A DNA stretch of 64,000 nucleotides from Morchella semilibera (GCA_009192285.1 CM018605.1:2831247-2895246); one strand, 5' to 3'. Positions 34,948 to 49,671 are shown, counted from the first letter of the stretch. Notes: generated from the letters alone by a model not told the origin. Made by a program: numbers and translations.

Positions 34948-37900
34948 TTCCCTCAACCCCTCCCTTGTTCATTTACATAGTTTCTCCCACCTTCGCATTT
35001 TACACCGGATGTCGCCGTCCTTCACGCAAAGTTCTCCCTAGCAGTCAAGGCTGAGCAAGTCGCTCATAGAGTCTCCAAAGTCAGACATGGCACTCGAAAC
35101 CAGTCCTGCACCCCCTGTCCTGTAACAGGGATACCTGAACCTCCTGAAAAGGATGATTGCATGTATTAGCTTTATCGGACGAACTGGCTTCCAGAGTGCT
35201 GCGGGGCATGTTCTGAATCGTGGTTCATCGACATACGCCTTCTGGCTCCCTTGCTCGCCCGCACGGAGGAATGGATGTGGAGAAAGTATGTAGGTTGAGA
35301 GTGTTTCAATCCCCATAGGACGCATTCTCCAACGTCTTAGATCGCTATCAACCCCACCACCACCACCACCTCCTCCACCTCCAAAGGCAGGCCTAATGTA
35401 CGGGATTAGAAAGAAAGAATGTTCTCGCTTTGGGTAGAGCGTGAAATGGTGTTGAACAAAGGGGACGCACCCAGAGCCTTGAGAGGGATATGTTTCAGCG
35501 ATGAGGATGATGTGAGGTGATCCGCACCACCCGAGACAAACAGCATGGATCGTAGGAACGCCGAATCATGGATGTTGATGGAATCTTGATCAGGCCGTCG
35601 GAGGATTTTTTTACGGTAGTGGACAAACCGATTGACGTGATTATGGGTATGTATGTACGGGAGTGGGAGAAAAGGAACGAGTGATTGAACAAATCACCGC
35701 TGCATATTGGTTTCGGGGAACTAATATCTCCAAACAGAATTACAAAAGCAGATAGATCATCAATTATCACAATTCATCGATTCATCCCCACATGTTAGAT
35801 CTCAAAAACTAGCTGAAAGAGATGATAGGAGCTGCGTTGAGTGGGTATATGTATTTTATTTATTTCAGGTGTGTGTAGGCAACGTACATGGTCATTCACA
35901 GCTAAATATGTAATATTGCACTATATATCAGATTAATACGAAGAAGTAAGGAAAAGAGGCGCTCTTAACGCCAATATCCTCGGCAATTTTGTACTGGGCT
36001 GGTTAAGAGAGTATTTTTCCCACCACTGCGATTAAAAATTTAAAGATCAGCCATCAATCGTCGTTCCCTATGGTGTCTCCTTGCATAATAAGCGAGGCAG
36101 TACTGGGTAAGTGCATCTTAGAAAAAATAAATAAGCAACTCTGCGGCACCAATGCTTCAAGTACCTAAATGGACAGCCTCCTCCCCCCCCCTTCCCCTAC
36201 CCCCCTCAGCTGTCTGTCTTCACGGGTTGACCTGCGTCGGATGTGTTGCCGCGGCACATAATAGAAGGAGATGGCTGCTGCCCACGCCTAGCAAGCAACG
36301 TTGCCTGCTGTGTCGGTACGAAAAGCGACAGGGTGTGCGTGGGTGAATTGCGGGGTTAATCATTTCCAGGATGAGGTTAGGCTACTGCTTTTGGTTATTA
36401 GTAGGGCTAGGGTTAAGTTAGTTAGTACTCCTGGCTCGGACGTCCCGATATAAAAATCGTGATAGTTAATGATGACTGGGTGATAAAGATTATTAATTGA
36501 GGGGCAGATTTGAGGGTATCCGTCTTCCGAGAAACTAAATTTACTTGTAATACGCGGATACAGCGCTTGATCTATAATATACACTTGAGTAATATTGATT
36601 CAGTCAGTACATATATAGGACATGACTAGCTAAGTACATGTAGCTACTAGCTAGGTTAATCGATTTCAAATCATTATCAAAAGGCAAGACACTGGTGAAT
36701 GTAACCTAAGCACTACGATGTACAGCCTAGCTGGATATATTATGGCTGTGACCTGAAACTCTTAGTTGTAGGATAGGTAAAGCCCCTCCTTGAGATGTTT
36801 AAGGCTGCACTAGTGGATTGTTTATGCAATGAGATAGAGGAAGGTCACGCCGGAAGAAGAGGGCCATTCCCATGAGAGAATGTCTAAAAAGAGGAAGCCG
36901 CGAGGCTGCACTACGTAGCCGACTCGCACAGTCATATCACAAGTTAGAAAGGCATCAGGGGGGGAGGAAGGAAAGAAAAAAAGAAAAGAAGGAAAAGGAC
37001 ACTAGCCAGTCTCTCTTACTTCATGAGATTCACCCTATCGACCAACTGTGACGGGGATATCCATTGCCATTGGATCATCGGCGTATCAATCGGGGATGCT
37101 AACTGAACTGGTAAAAATCCAACGTAACTGTGGTGGCTGTAAAGTCATATTGGAGGGGTGGTTGTTTTTCTTTGCGATAATATGAGCATGTCAATATATC
37201 CGCACATGAATCCAAGTGTCCAGTGGGTGCTTTTGCCCGAGGAGACGGATTGCCAAAGACGCGCGCAGTCGAAGGCAAAATGGTGGTGATAAAGCCCTCA
37301 ATTACCTCCGTTCCGCGTCAAACTTCACTATAATAGCCAAAATTATCCATACTGATCGTAATGACCAACTAATTTGCCCAAGTACCCCTATGTAAATAGC
37401 TTAGGGGATCGGCTTAATTAAGACTGACTTTAAACATACCCGGATAGGAGAGAAAGACCTCTTCCACTTCCCTTACGCAGTGCAGATGGTGGGCCTAGCA
37501 GATTTGAACAGTTGATACCACCCCGGGACTTGAGGGTGTACTGCGTTAACGAAGGAGAGCCGCTGGCGCCAGTTGGCTTAATGTGCAGCCGCGGCGCGTG
37601 GGGGGGGGGGGGGGCTGGGTCAACGATGCAAATTACAAGTAATCACCAATCCATGATCCGATACACGCATAACAATCCGTGCCCGGCTATATCCAGAGCA
37701 AGCAAACAAGGAAGGTTGTTTCCAGGCCGTCAGCTTATACGCGCAAGAGAGTCTAGGCCTGGCTATCTCGTTTATGAGGGCTGATGTATCGATTTTTACC
37801 GCGGCGGAAGAATTAATCGCAACGATTGACTAAGAGGTTGAGGTAAATTACATCGCATATTCTTACATCAGCCCTTCATACACACCTACGGGCTAGAGGA

Positions 37901-40858
37901 ACGAAGGATAATTAATCTGGCGGGATTAAAAAGCAATACAGAAGATGATGCTTTTGGATGATCCTATTGGAGCATTTACTGTGGCTGTCCATGTAGTCCC
38001 AGGCTATCAAATCGGAGTAGTGTACCTACTCGTATCCCCAACGGCTATGGGGACGCCTTGCCCAGCTGATTGAGAGGCAAATTTGAACTGATGTGAGACA
38101 GATATACACTGTAGACCTATGACCTTGTGGGTTCCCGGCTGAATTCAACTCGCCATTGAGCACCTTAGCTATTGTCACTAGGGCAATTCCGGGCGCTTCG
38201 GGGGTGATCATCAAGCTAAAGGCTCATTCATCTACCGATAATTAGTACAAGAGAAACAGAAAAAGAAAAAGAAAGCAAAGAACACAAGTCGCAAAACATC
38301 AATGACGGAGTGGGAAAAGACCGGGGGAGTAGTAGGGAGAGAGGAGAAACAGGGTTTTGAGGAGTCTAATCTAGGTGCTTCTTTTCTGAATCGTACTGAC
38401 AGACATCCACATTTTCACAAGTGGGGAACAAATCGGCGCAGCACATGTTGCTAAAGAGCCCATAACATCAATCAATAGTTGAATAAGTATCCCAACAGAT
38501 AGGCAATATACACCTCTTGATGAGAGGAGGGCTGAATTTTGAGGTATTCTTGCTGGCGGTTAAGTGTTGGTATACTTGTGAAAAGTTGGACAAACAGGCG
38601 TAAGGGTAGCTGCATACGTTTCTTCACTTCATGGCCTATGCAATGGAAACAAAACGAAGAAACACATGATCGAGCAAAGCTACGACCTGTTTCTCCTCTC
38701 GAACTATTCAGGGTTATACTTTTATCGAGTGATAATATTATATTAAACATCGCTCGTGACATGGAGTGTTCAAAGTAATGCGCAAGGGACAAGAAACGGT
38801 CAACACCACCACAATTGAGAGCACTGCCGCCGTCAGGACGAGCACTGTGGGTGGTGTTTCACGACCCGCAAACGTGGTTTTATACTAGTCGTGTAACATC
38901 GGAAACCACGCCAATGCGTCGACACCATTCTAGAGAAAGATGTGAAGGTCCCTAGGACCAGTTCGGGATCTGTGCGGGACTCATTGCTCTATTATGGCAC
39001 CTTCCCTGTTCAGAGTCAAAATCTGAGGTGACCTCGTCCTATAAAAAAAGACCGCTATGGTCCGATCAGTCTATCGTATATCAAAGTTATGTAATACAGA
39101 ATCAAGTGTAGACCTACGCGAACGAGTAGAATGCGTGCTTCTAAGCTCAATCCAAGTAGTAAAAAAAGAAAGCATTGTACACATTCTGCACATCGAAGCA
39201 AGGTATCGAGTGGGTGACTTGGCGCCTTAAATACCTACCAGTCAATATTTCAAGGATGCGCTAAAAGGGTTCCTAGAGAAACATGCCAGACCTTTATCGC
39301 CTGTCGTACTAACTCACAGTCTGGTGTACTTGCATCCTGGACGACAGTAGATAATGCACCCCTTACCCTACAACATCTCAGCATATTGGGAAATGTTCGT
39401 CCGATCTCCGCCATAAACATATGTTTACCGGAGGTGTGTACTCTAGGCACTATGCAGGATGGCAAAAAGGTTAGGCGTCCGCTTGCGGATCTCGATTAAT
39501 TATAACCGGGCTTAATATACCTTTACCAGATGTACAGCATTGTATGGTGGCCAATTAATTGGCTTCGGACAAACAACATGTGAGTACATGTGTAATTAGA
39601 ACTTTCTCGTGCGAATCACCCTAACACCCACAAATCCAAGTGCAAGTTAACCGAGCCAGGAGGAGTTAGAATGATATTTTTAAAACTTTGAGGTTGAAAT
39701 CCCGCCTTGACCACATGGAGACCTGGCATGGCCTGCTTTCCCGGGGAAAAAGGGGGGGGGGGGCCAGTGTCAACATACTCTAGTGGCCAACGTTGCCTAC
39801 TTGACTCCTCTTCGATGGCATCCATAAGCCAGGTTGTCACGTTTGATATGTTGCCCCTCACCCTTTCTTGATTTTTCCGCCAGCTGAAGGGAGGACCCTC
39901 TTTAGCGCGACCCCTATGGGGTCACGGCTCGGGAAATGCATCGTATCGATCTCTTACATGCCCTTCCGCAGCAACGGCAGAAACGAAGTGCGCTTATTCG
40001 AAATATCCTTTTTGTGTTAAAGGTAAGCACCTCGGTTTTCACATATCAAGAAAAAAATCCAAAAGTAAAAAAGAAAAAAACGGCTAGTACCTGCGTAATG
40101 CTATTGGCCTGTTTTAAAACTCCCTCACAAGCTGAGGCAGGTACTCTAGAGTAGAGTAAAGTACCTGCAGTGACTTGCAGTCGCATCGCTTATGATAGAT
40201 TTATCCTTCTTTGGGACCTCCGGATAAGTGGGAAGAGATGGAGTCTGTAGAAGTACATACTGGGAGAAATTTCCAGTATCGTGGGACTTTCCCCGCCCGA
40301 ATGCCATCTCGGGAGTGTATAGGAGAGGTACTATTGGATTTGTGTCTATGTATGTACGGTACATAGTAAGTGTGTGCGTACATGCATCTAACTTGGAGGT
40401 AGGTACAAGGGGTACATACACTAAGGTACTCACATGAAGCGAGCCTTTCATATGGGACCTCAAAATTTTTTTTTGTCACTCTCCACTTGCGATCGCAGGA
40501 AGGAATGTGGGATGTTACGTGTATCTTTGCACTGCAGAGATAACCAATCATGCACATTTTTCTGCCAGAGAAATCCATTAGCTAGATAAAGTACAGAGAG
40601 CATTGATCGATAGATTGTACATAGCCAGTACTCTACATACCTATTAGCCACAACTTTCTTTTTTCCGTTTATTTTTTTTTTTTTTTTTGCCCCTTTAGCT
40701 TGTGGTGGATACCTCGAGTGCTAGATGTGGGTCGTCCTGTCTCTGTCTGTTAATAAGTACATATAGACTCAGTTGTCTGTAAGTGTGAAGATCATCTATG
40801 TAATCACGTTGAGAGGTGCCGGAAGGTGTTGAGTTGCTAGCTACATGTATTATAACCC

Positions 40859-40891
40859 GTGTGTGTGTATGTGTGTGTGTGTGTGTGTGTG
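40859..40891. repeat. (GT)n microsatellite
   Basis: About 16 GT units with one AT interruption. Confidence 0.9.
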
Positions 40892-43000
40892 ATCACTCAA
40901 GAAGCAATATGGGTTTTGTTAAATAAATTTGTACCTACAGGTGGTTATCCTTAGACAAATAAGTATATAGTACTGTAGGATACTCTCTAGAGTAGATGTA
41001 CCCGCATTGAATTGACGTCTGTTGTGTCTCAGTAAGTACATAAGTTGTGTGTCTGTGAGTACATGTAAGTACAGTTAGTACCTATGTCTGGTTGTTCGCC
41101 TGTCTTTTTTTGTCTTGCAAATGGAACTTGTGGAACTAGTAAAAATTTAGCCATTTTCGGTCTCCCGCAGGTTGCTTGCACGTGGCTACGACTGGGCAGG
41201 CTAACCATTTATAAGTATTTTGTACCCCTTGGATTACTTATTATGGCTTAGCGGCTTTGGCACGGCCTGGTTGTCGAGAGGCCGGGGAAGACGACAGCCT
41301 GTACGTGATTCTCCCCCTACAGCAAGGCCCGACAAACTTTGGCAAACAGCACCGACAACGGCTTCATGCGAGCGAGGAACCAGCTACTGCACACGGGAAG
41401 GGGGGTGAGGGGGGTGGGCGTGGGTTAGATCAAATAGGATGGGATGGACGCGAAAGTACGAGATGGGGAACGATGGGATGGGACGAGAAAGAAAGAAAAA
41501 GGGGACAGATGGATATATGGAAGGGAGATAGAACAATGGAATATAGGAAACGTGAATGAGAAAAAAATAACGGTAAGGGTGTTCCAGAATAACATGAGAA
41601 GAAATGAAATGTTCGAGACTTGTCAAGGTTGCTGATGAGGGGTAAACAACTATATGATAGCGTAAAATATTCTAATATACTGGTCATGGACGAATTCCAG
41701 AGAGGGGGTAGTGTCTCCTTCGATATCCTCCAGACACTCTATGGTCAACCATCACTCAAAGTCAACGTATTGACAGATATTCATCGGCGGCAAGGAAGGT
41801 GGTATAGATGTTTCCTCTTTCTAGAGCATCATACATCATCTTCACTACTATACACGGTACCAATTTCTCAAAGGGCCCCAGCCACAGTGAAGGACTACGA
41901 GAGGCCTTGTCCCCATAAACCTTAACCGAGGAGCTGGGTATTTCCTCCTCTTCTGTGGCTTTTCTGACATGTACTCCCCCTTGTATAGTCTACGAGCACT
42001 TCCCACACATCCATGTAGCGTATCCTCACACCCCCCCCCCCCAATTACCAAAGATTATATTTAATATTCACCAGATGTTCGATACAAGGCTGTCAAACCT
42101 GACTCCCTGCGAGTCTTGTCTCTGCCTCTCTTACACTTCCGCTCACATGGTCTCTGATGACCTTGTACGAACAAGGGATAGGTGGGTGGGACTATGAGTG
42201 CTCTGGGGTCCTATCTTCCTGTCTCTTACCAACCTTTCTTGCTGTCGATTTCAGTATGCTGCTGCCGGAGGCTGGTCTACTCGCGGGCATGTCTGGTTAC
42301 CACGTCTTCCCCGCCCTTTCGGATGACGCTGGTCACCAATTTGATGCTACCGGGCCACCCTCCGCCGGTGGCCGAATTACGAGACAGCAAAGCTCTGCAT
42401 GAAGCTAAATTCGGAGCTGCCTGTGGTTGAGGTAGACTCGTAGTGATGCTGGCCGTTTAAGCTGCGTGGTGGGGCTGGTACTCTTCCTACTTGCTTGCTT
42501 AGCGTTGCATTCTCACATGCTGCACCCTCCGGTGGGCTAGTTGGGTATCTACTGGTGGTGTCTTTTTTTTTTCTTTTCCTCCCCTACCCTTCTTGACCTA
42601 ATGCAGGACCTACGTTCTCCATTTAATCGAGGAGCAGGTCCTCCCCAATTACTTGGGTCACTGGGGTTGACAAGCGCTGCAAGATAGCATTGCAGGTGGT
42701 GGTGGTGGGTTAGGCGGCAGGATAGGGTCACAAAATTAAAATGTAGATTAGGAGGGGGTGGTGCTGTTTGCACCCTGAAATTTCATGTAGCCTCGAAATA
42801 CATATAACCCCCCACCTTCGTCGTCCACTCTTTCTTATTCCTTCACCGTCCACAACATTAACCATCCAGATCATCTATCAAGGGTAGGACATTTACTGAT
42901 CTTCCATCAACAAAGTTACTGGTCTTCCACCAACAGCATTATCACAACACCGTTCAGGTTCTGAACAAAAGTTTCCGTCCAATCGAAATCCCTGAAGAGG

Positions 43001-44852
43001 ATGATTTCGTCTTATTCACCATTGGCCTCTGTGCCTTCGGCTCTCCCCACACTTTCGTTAAGTACTGCTCAGCATCCCATCACCGTCGGCGGGAAAACTC
43101 TCACCTTCACCTTTCCGTCATTGACCTTGTCAACCCTCACCAATGACCTCACTTTTGGCCTTTCCCATTTTCTCGTTGCTCTTGGGTTGGTTTCGATTGT
43201 TGGACTAGCTTGCTTGGCTAAGCGTATGTACCGCATTCGCAATGACACACCACTCAGAGACATTCCTGGCCCTTGGCTTGCTTCGTGTTCGCCTTTGTGG
43301 AGATTCTGGTACGCTGTGTGCAAGAGTAACTATCACCACGACTTGACCAACCTCCACCGCAAGTATGGGCCCATTGTTCGCATTGCTCCTAACGAAGTCT
43401 CTGTTTGGGACCCCGAATATGTCACCGAAATTTACTCTCACGGTGATAACGTTTATCCTAAGTGTGACATGTAAGTTTTTTTTTTTTTTATAAATTTTTT
43501 TTGCTCCTTTGCTGACTTGGATGCTCCCACAGGTACGACATTGCCCTTCCTAACGGCTATTTCAACCTTGCTGTTGAGCGTGACATCAAGACACACACTC
43601 TCGGTCGTCGTGCCATTGCCAAGGATTACAACATGACCGCTACCCTCAAGAGCGAGAAGTATTTCGACGCCGTCATCAAGGATTTTATCACTGCACTTGA
43701 CAAAAACTTCGCGCAAACCGGCAAGAAATGTAACTTCACCGTTTGGTCCGAATACTTCACCTATGATATGATTACCGATGTCGTTTTTGGAAAGTCTTTT
43801 GGTTTCTGCAATGCGGCTCGTGACGTTGAAGGCGGACTCCGTGATCTTCGTCAGATGCTCAACCTTTCTCCGTTCCTGTGAGCACTCCCTTTTAATTCTT
43901 TTGATTCTTTATCGTACTAATAATTCTCTAGGTCCTATCTTCCCTGGATCTGGCCCCTCACACAGCTTGAAATTGTTAAGAAGACTGGAATGAAGCACTA
44001 CGCCAGGTGTATGGTTCGTGAGATTCAGAAGCGTGTCACTGAAGGAAACCCCTCTGGCCGTTTTGATCTTCTCCAGGGACTTATGGAAGCCCGTTACCAG
44101 GATGGTCATGCTCTTCCATTGGGCGAAATTACCAACCACGCTTACATCTTTGTGTAAGTACATACCTTTCATCTAATCTATCCCTGTATACACGGGTACT
44201 AACATTTGGTTCTAGTCTGGCCGCTCCTGACACCGCATCTGTCGCTCTCCGAAACATTATCATCAACCTGTGCCGCAACCGCGATGTCTACCAGCAGCTT
44301 ATGGATTCCCTTCTCGCCTTGAACACAGCCAACCCAACCTGGAAAGATCTCCAGGAGATCCCTCTCCTCACTGCGGTCGTCAAGGAAACCCTTCGCCTTC
44401 ACCCTCCGGCTGGATTTTCTCTTCCTCGTGCCGTTCCCGCTGGTGGCCGTACTGTCTGCGGTAAATTCCTCCCAGAGAACACGACCATTGGGATGAGTGC
44501 CTGGAGTGTACACGCAAATACTGAATTTTGGGGCGAGGATACCCTTGAATTCAAGCCTGAGCGCTGGATGGACCCCAACCAGATGTACAAACTTGAGCGT
44601 CACTCTCTCATCTTTGGGCAAGGATCCCGTCAGTGCCTCGGAAAGCACATTGCCCTAATCAACTTGGTCAAGGTTACAGCCCAGATTCTCCTCAACTTTG
44701 ACTTTGGTCTTCTTAACGAGCAGAACATCAAGGAGGTTTTCCTTCTTCTTGTGGTTGTTGATGGCATGGATGTCTGGTTCAAGCGCCGCGCTGGTGGCCC
44801 CCTTGACGACACTGTTGGCTCTGAGAAACCCGCTGCCACAACTCACGTCTAA
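43001..44852 (+). CDS. Cytochrome P450, pisatin-demethylase-like
   Basis: Four exons (43,001-43,470; 43,533-43,877; 43,932-44,153; 44,216-44,852) with introns of 62, 54 and 62 bp, all GT..AG, give 557 residues. There is a hydrophobic anchor at about 51-73, the Pro-rich hinge DIPGPW (87-92), an I-helix stretch LAAPDTAS (347-354), the K-helix E403-x-x-R406 (KETLRL), PERW (460-463) and the heme loop FGQGSRQCLG (479-488) with Cys486. So all core catalytic elements are present. The hinge and the HRKYGPIVRIAPNEVSVWDPE region resemble fungal P450s of the pisatin demethylase/trichodiene oxygenase type. These are ER-bound monooxygenases using a separate reductase. The I-helix has A-P-D-T-A in place of the usual G-x-D-T-T/S. 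No biosynthetic gene lies nearby, so the substrate is unknown. The first 50 residues form a long N-terminal extension before the anchor. Confidence 0.95.
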
Positions 44853-45960
44853 ACGAAACCCACAAACGATAGCCAAACAAAGAGAGAGAGTAAAAAAATC
44901 GAAAAGAAAAAAAAAAAGAAAAAAAGAAAAATCGAAAAAACAACACCACCAAACACTCTTTAGTTTCTTGTACACTTTTCTTTAACGTATTTTTCACTCA
45001 TTTTTCTGCAGAGGCCGCACGGCTCAATCATTTCCTTAACGGTTAACTCATGGAAGGTCAGGTGTAAATAAGTGGGTCGGGGAATATCGCTGGTTAGGTT
45101 GGGAAGGGAAGGATAACGGATAACAACGGATAACGGTTTCTTTACGATAGCAAGTCTTTATGGTCGGGTTTTCACGGTTGGGTAGTCAGGAGTCGATCGG
45201 TGTTGTTCACAACAAGCTTATGAAATTTCCTTAGTGTTATATGATATCTTCCGAAATTAACACTCTCTTTTAAATTTTTCTTTTCTGCAACTAATAGTTC
45301 CCCTTAAATGTTGACTGTAAATATAATAAACATCCTAAGGCGAATAAATAATACATTATCGCAGAAATCCACATCTTCAAAACCCTTCCCCCCTGTTGTG
45401 TTTGCTATCGTTTGTGTCTCCAGGGATCCACCACACACTGCAATATCCATGTATGTACATACATGTACATGTACATGTATGTATATAGTATACTCAACTC
45501 AGCTCCTAATAACCAACGTGTATCTATCTGTAGGCTTCCGTGACGTCGAACCCGACGCTTTGGATTACCATCTTGAGAATGTTCTGTCCGAGCTTCTCTG
45601 TCGCTATCCAATTTCAAGATGTCATCACGTAAAGGCCCGTTGTATCATGTTTCAGAACCTGTACTTCGCTGATATAAAGTACACCCCCCCCCCTCATCGA
45701 TATGCATTCTGATACTTTTAGTCTGTAATCACCACACCCTCAGCTCAGTGGTACCTCGCAGACGATGATATCAGATCTCATCGGCCACCCACGCATTTCC
45801 CCCCGCCAAGATCAGCTGCAGCCACCCGATCGCACAACGCCCAGGCACAGGCCTGCCCGCGAAATTTGCAATAACAAACAGGGGGCATCATAAGTTAGAA
45901 CACCTCTTGTACCTCGCGATGTGGCTACATCCCCTAACCCTGGCAAACAAGGAAAGGTCT

Positions 45961-45977
45961 CGAGTGATATATTGTGA
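45961..45977 (-). other. Bipartite motif TCAY-N6-TCACTCG
   Basis: Exact match on the minus strand (TCAC first half, spacer AATATA). Confidence 0.7.
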
Positions 45978-47709
45978 CCCACATGCACAGCACTCTCTTG
46001 ACCTTTGCCTGATTCCTGTTCCATGGGCGCGGATACAACATCGACTGCCAACCCCGGATTTCACTGCCAATTAGGTTGCTGCGGCCGCCGTACAGGCGCA
46101 TTTTGACTGGCTAAATTCGGAAGCCTACTATTATTGCATTATATAAGCGCTGCAATTACCGGCATCAGGGTTTCTACTATTTATGCAAGGGGGTCCAGGG
46201 CGCCGTGGGAGTTGGAGTGTAGTAAGTTTCCTGAAGTAGTAAGGGTTTGTAAAGTGCTTGTCTTAGACGATGAGGGATGCAGACTAGTGCTATCTGAGAC
46301 AGCGCAAGTGGAGATATGGGGATTGATTTAAATATTACAGTATCGTGAGGTATCATTCGCATAATTCCAGAGAACTTGGGGGGATGCGCAGTGATTCTAG
46401 GTGAGCAATCATTGATTGTTTGCGCCATCAACGCTTTGTGATGGTTGTTGGTTATTGGGTGTTGGAGGGTCCTCGTCATATGTCTAGTTATGAAAATAGA
46501 CGCAACAAAACGTTTCCTCCATATAAACGGTTGCATGCTTTCTAGGTTTAGTCTAGGTAAAATTGTAGCCCCTTTTGAACTCCGTGTTAGCTAAAAGCCC
46601 CGGAACTAGTCGACCATACCTCCTTCTCCTGTCGGTGTGGTCATTGCCTGAATAGTAGGAGGCCTAGGGGAGAGACACCCTGTTATAAGGTGATTGAAGG
46701 CAATGAAATAATTATCTGATACCCTCATGCTCAATTTACTTACCACTTGAACGAATAAAGTAGGTCCCCGAATAGTCACCAACACAGTCTAAGCTACCCC
46801 ATGAAATTATATGGTACGTTGTCGCGTCGGGCCAATGAGCAGCTCTGTAGGACAGAAATCCTCGGCTGCATGGCAAGTTAGATGTAGGTACTTTATCGTG
46901 CCTAATCTCTGCACAGAATACTCGGAACCATACCTCGTTAGCCAAAAGAGAAGTTAGAGTGACAGCTCCCGGTTATTTGGCTCCTTTATTGATCAGATCA
47001 TGAGGGGAGTAGCTTAACTTTGGTTTGACATATGTTGTGCGATATAGTGATGACATGGTCACGATCACCACCATATCTCGGTAAACCACTAAAAAAAATC
47101 ATTTCCAACGATGCGAACGTGGCAAAGATCTACAATTTACGTGATATAAAAAAAGAATCAACGATAAGAGCGAGAGTTCTCATGACAAGTCCAAGTTCTT
47201 TGATTTTCCTGGCTTCTTCACTATAATTACTATGCGAATCGATAATTGACTAACAAGGAATACACATAATCTGGATTAAGCCCCAGCTACTTAGCTAGCG
47301 ACCACGAGAGTAAAAACAATCACAAATGCTGAATCACATCAGCGCGTAAATTCATTCAAGTTACGTATTTTCTTCGTCAAACAGGAAACATCCACAAATG
47401 ATTCGTTCTTTGTTGGTAACCAAACAACTTCACAGAAAGGGTGCTAGGCTTCCCTGAGTGTCTCATTACTCATAATCGTAACAAAATAGTAATCAGATAA
47501 CACTACGATCTGACCTATTAATAAACTCTAGCTGCAAGGACAAATATTGATTCATGTCACACTTCCTTGTCCGTCCGTACTTTCTTCTTCTTCTTCTCCG
47601 CATCGCTCTCTCCCGCCTGATTCGACTTCTAGAAATCTGGGACAGGGATTTCCCTGCTTTGATGATTCAGGGCCTATATATAGGACCCAATATTAATTCT
47701 TGTCACGGA

Positions 47710-47735
47710 CTCTCTCCCTCTCTCTCTCTCTCTCG
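47710..47735. repeat. (CT)n microsatellite
   Basis: About 12 CT units with one CC interruption. Confidence 0.85.
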
Positions 47736-49615
47736 GAGATCGAGTGTCACGTCACGTCCTTCCAAACCAGAAACACGGTAATTATCATTCACCCGTCTCA
47801 CACTGCATAATGAAGGAACATTCGTACTCCCACGCCCCATTTTCGGCTTTGTCTCCCGCTTATCACTTCTGCAGCGTTTAGAGTATGCAGTCCTACACAT
47901 GTACGTCTTTCTGCAAATCTCCCACACCATACTCGTTGAAAGTGGACACAATTGCTGCTGATATGTACATATCATTACCCTGGCCCAACCAGCGATCGGT
48001 TCATCCAATGAGCCGACCGTAAAACCGGAAATTCCCGGCAATTCTTCCTGATATGCGATTGAATGTGCACCTGCAGCCAAAGCAGCCGGCTGCATGAATG
48101 ATATGTGACCCAGTTTTCTGGATTTTTATATTGGGTTGCTGGGTGGATGTTGTGGTGCCCTTTCACGTTCTCTAACCGCCCTTCTTATCACATGGCGTCG
48201 TGAGAATTCTCGCTTCCAGACTTAGGTCGAGTTGATGATCACATTTCTAAACGCTTGTCAAAACGGCATGTAATCAGCACTTTAAGGTGCTTTTCTGTGC
48301 CTCTATGGTATGAATAAGGCACTTAGACGCCCAGCTTTTCATCCGCGGAGAGAATAATCGCCGTCATCAAGTGGCTTTTGCGAATCCCCGATCGAAAGAG
48401 CTCAAAGGTCCTGCACGAGGACTTAAGTGGGTACCAATATATTTTCTCATAGGATTCTTTCGCCTCTTGAGCGCTTATTTCGAGTGTTCAATTTTCATTT
48501 TACTGCAAAACAATCGTCATTTACAATTTCCCATGCGCACCGTGTGAGTTTAGTCAACGCCGAAAGGCTGTTCTCTATGTCGGGAGATTTTACCCATGTC
48601 CTGACCTTGGGTCAGGTTGAATCTGATGGGTCAGCAAATTCTTCCGATGTGTTTGTGACCATGAGCATGAAGTGTTCTAGCAGGTGTGGGTGAATGTACA
48701 CTATTTTTGGTATTTAACATCATGGGGAATAAGGTTCGTGTTAATGACAGCCCTTACCAGTCAAGGGACCATGTTCATAGGGCTGATGTATGTAAATATT
48801 TGTGGGGGGTACATTATATGGTATGGACACTTGCTGTTTCAACCTCCCATGCGTCGCAGTGTACCTTACTTGGTCAAAAAGTAAAAAAAATACCAAGCTT
48901 TTGGAAACTTTTGAGTTTAATCGAACTTCACGAACTCCAAGCTAAAAATATCATTGAACCACTCGTTCGATCTCAAACTCTTAATCGTCCCCTTAGATCT
49001 ATCATACCTGTGGATGCTGTCGCGGTTCATCCGCTTGCAATTGTTGTAGGTGTACTTATCAACATTGGGTGATATATGTTTTGACATATTACTGTTGTAC
49101 AAGCTCAAGCTCAGCTTGCTTGGCCCACGGAGGTACTGCAATGATGATATCTAGATAGTAATTTTGGGTCGATCAGGCGTGTCAGCGGTGCCCAGATTGA
49201 GGTTAAATAAAAGATAGCGCGCAGACCTAAAATGGAAAACAAGGCCCACCGACCCGGAAGCAATTCCAACGATTACCTACAGTTCTTAAGGTACTCACCT
49301 CCGGGTACAGATAGGAGGGCGGAGGTCCCAGTAGGTCTGTAGCTGGAGGAGGCCTGCAGCTCGATGACACTTGAGATCGAAAATGGCTGACCTCATACTC
49401 TCCTAGGGCCTTGGGGCTCGGGGTTTTTGGTCGCGTGATTGGCTCACATACCTGATCCGCATTTGGGACCCAAAAGCCTTATATATTCAATTTTAAACCC
49501 CAAAATGGCCCCATACGGGTATAGCGACTGCCCCATGAGCAATGATTTGGAGACGGTGCATGAATCCGCCGTAATCCTTCGGGGAAGCGCTCTAACAAGG
49601 CATGGATGTAAGACC

Positions 49616-49671
49616 ATCGTAACTGAGTGTTATTTATTTATTTATACTTCATACATATCGTAACTGAGTGT
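49616..49671. mobile_element. Ultra-short insertion flanked by a perfect 15-bp direct repeat
   Basis: ATCGTAACTGAGTGT occurs at 49,616-49,630 and at 49,657-49,671. Between them lie 26 bp made of TATT units ending in CTTCATACAT. On the minus strand this is an A-rich tail, like the insert at 3970-3999. Confidence 0.45.

Larger units (their letters stand above)
30404..43000. other. 12.6-kb gene desert
   Basis: No gene is recognised. It holds scattered T/A runs, a (GT)n tract (40,859-40,891), TACATGTA words (36,635; 40,842; 41,060) and three bipartite-motif variants (31,297; 32,287; 34,931). From 35 to 45 kb there is no bipartite motif site. GC-richer pieces at 41,257-41,400 and 42,240-42,430 have exon-like composition but no family I can name. 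A CATATAA (about 42,800) and a CT-rich leader precede the P450. Confidence 0.45.
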
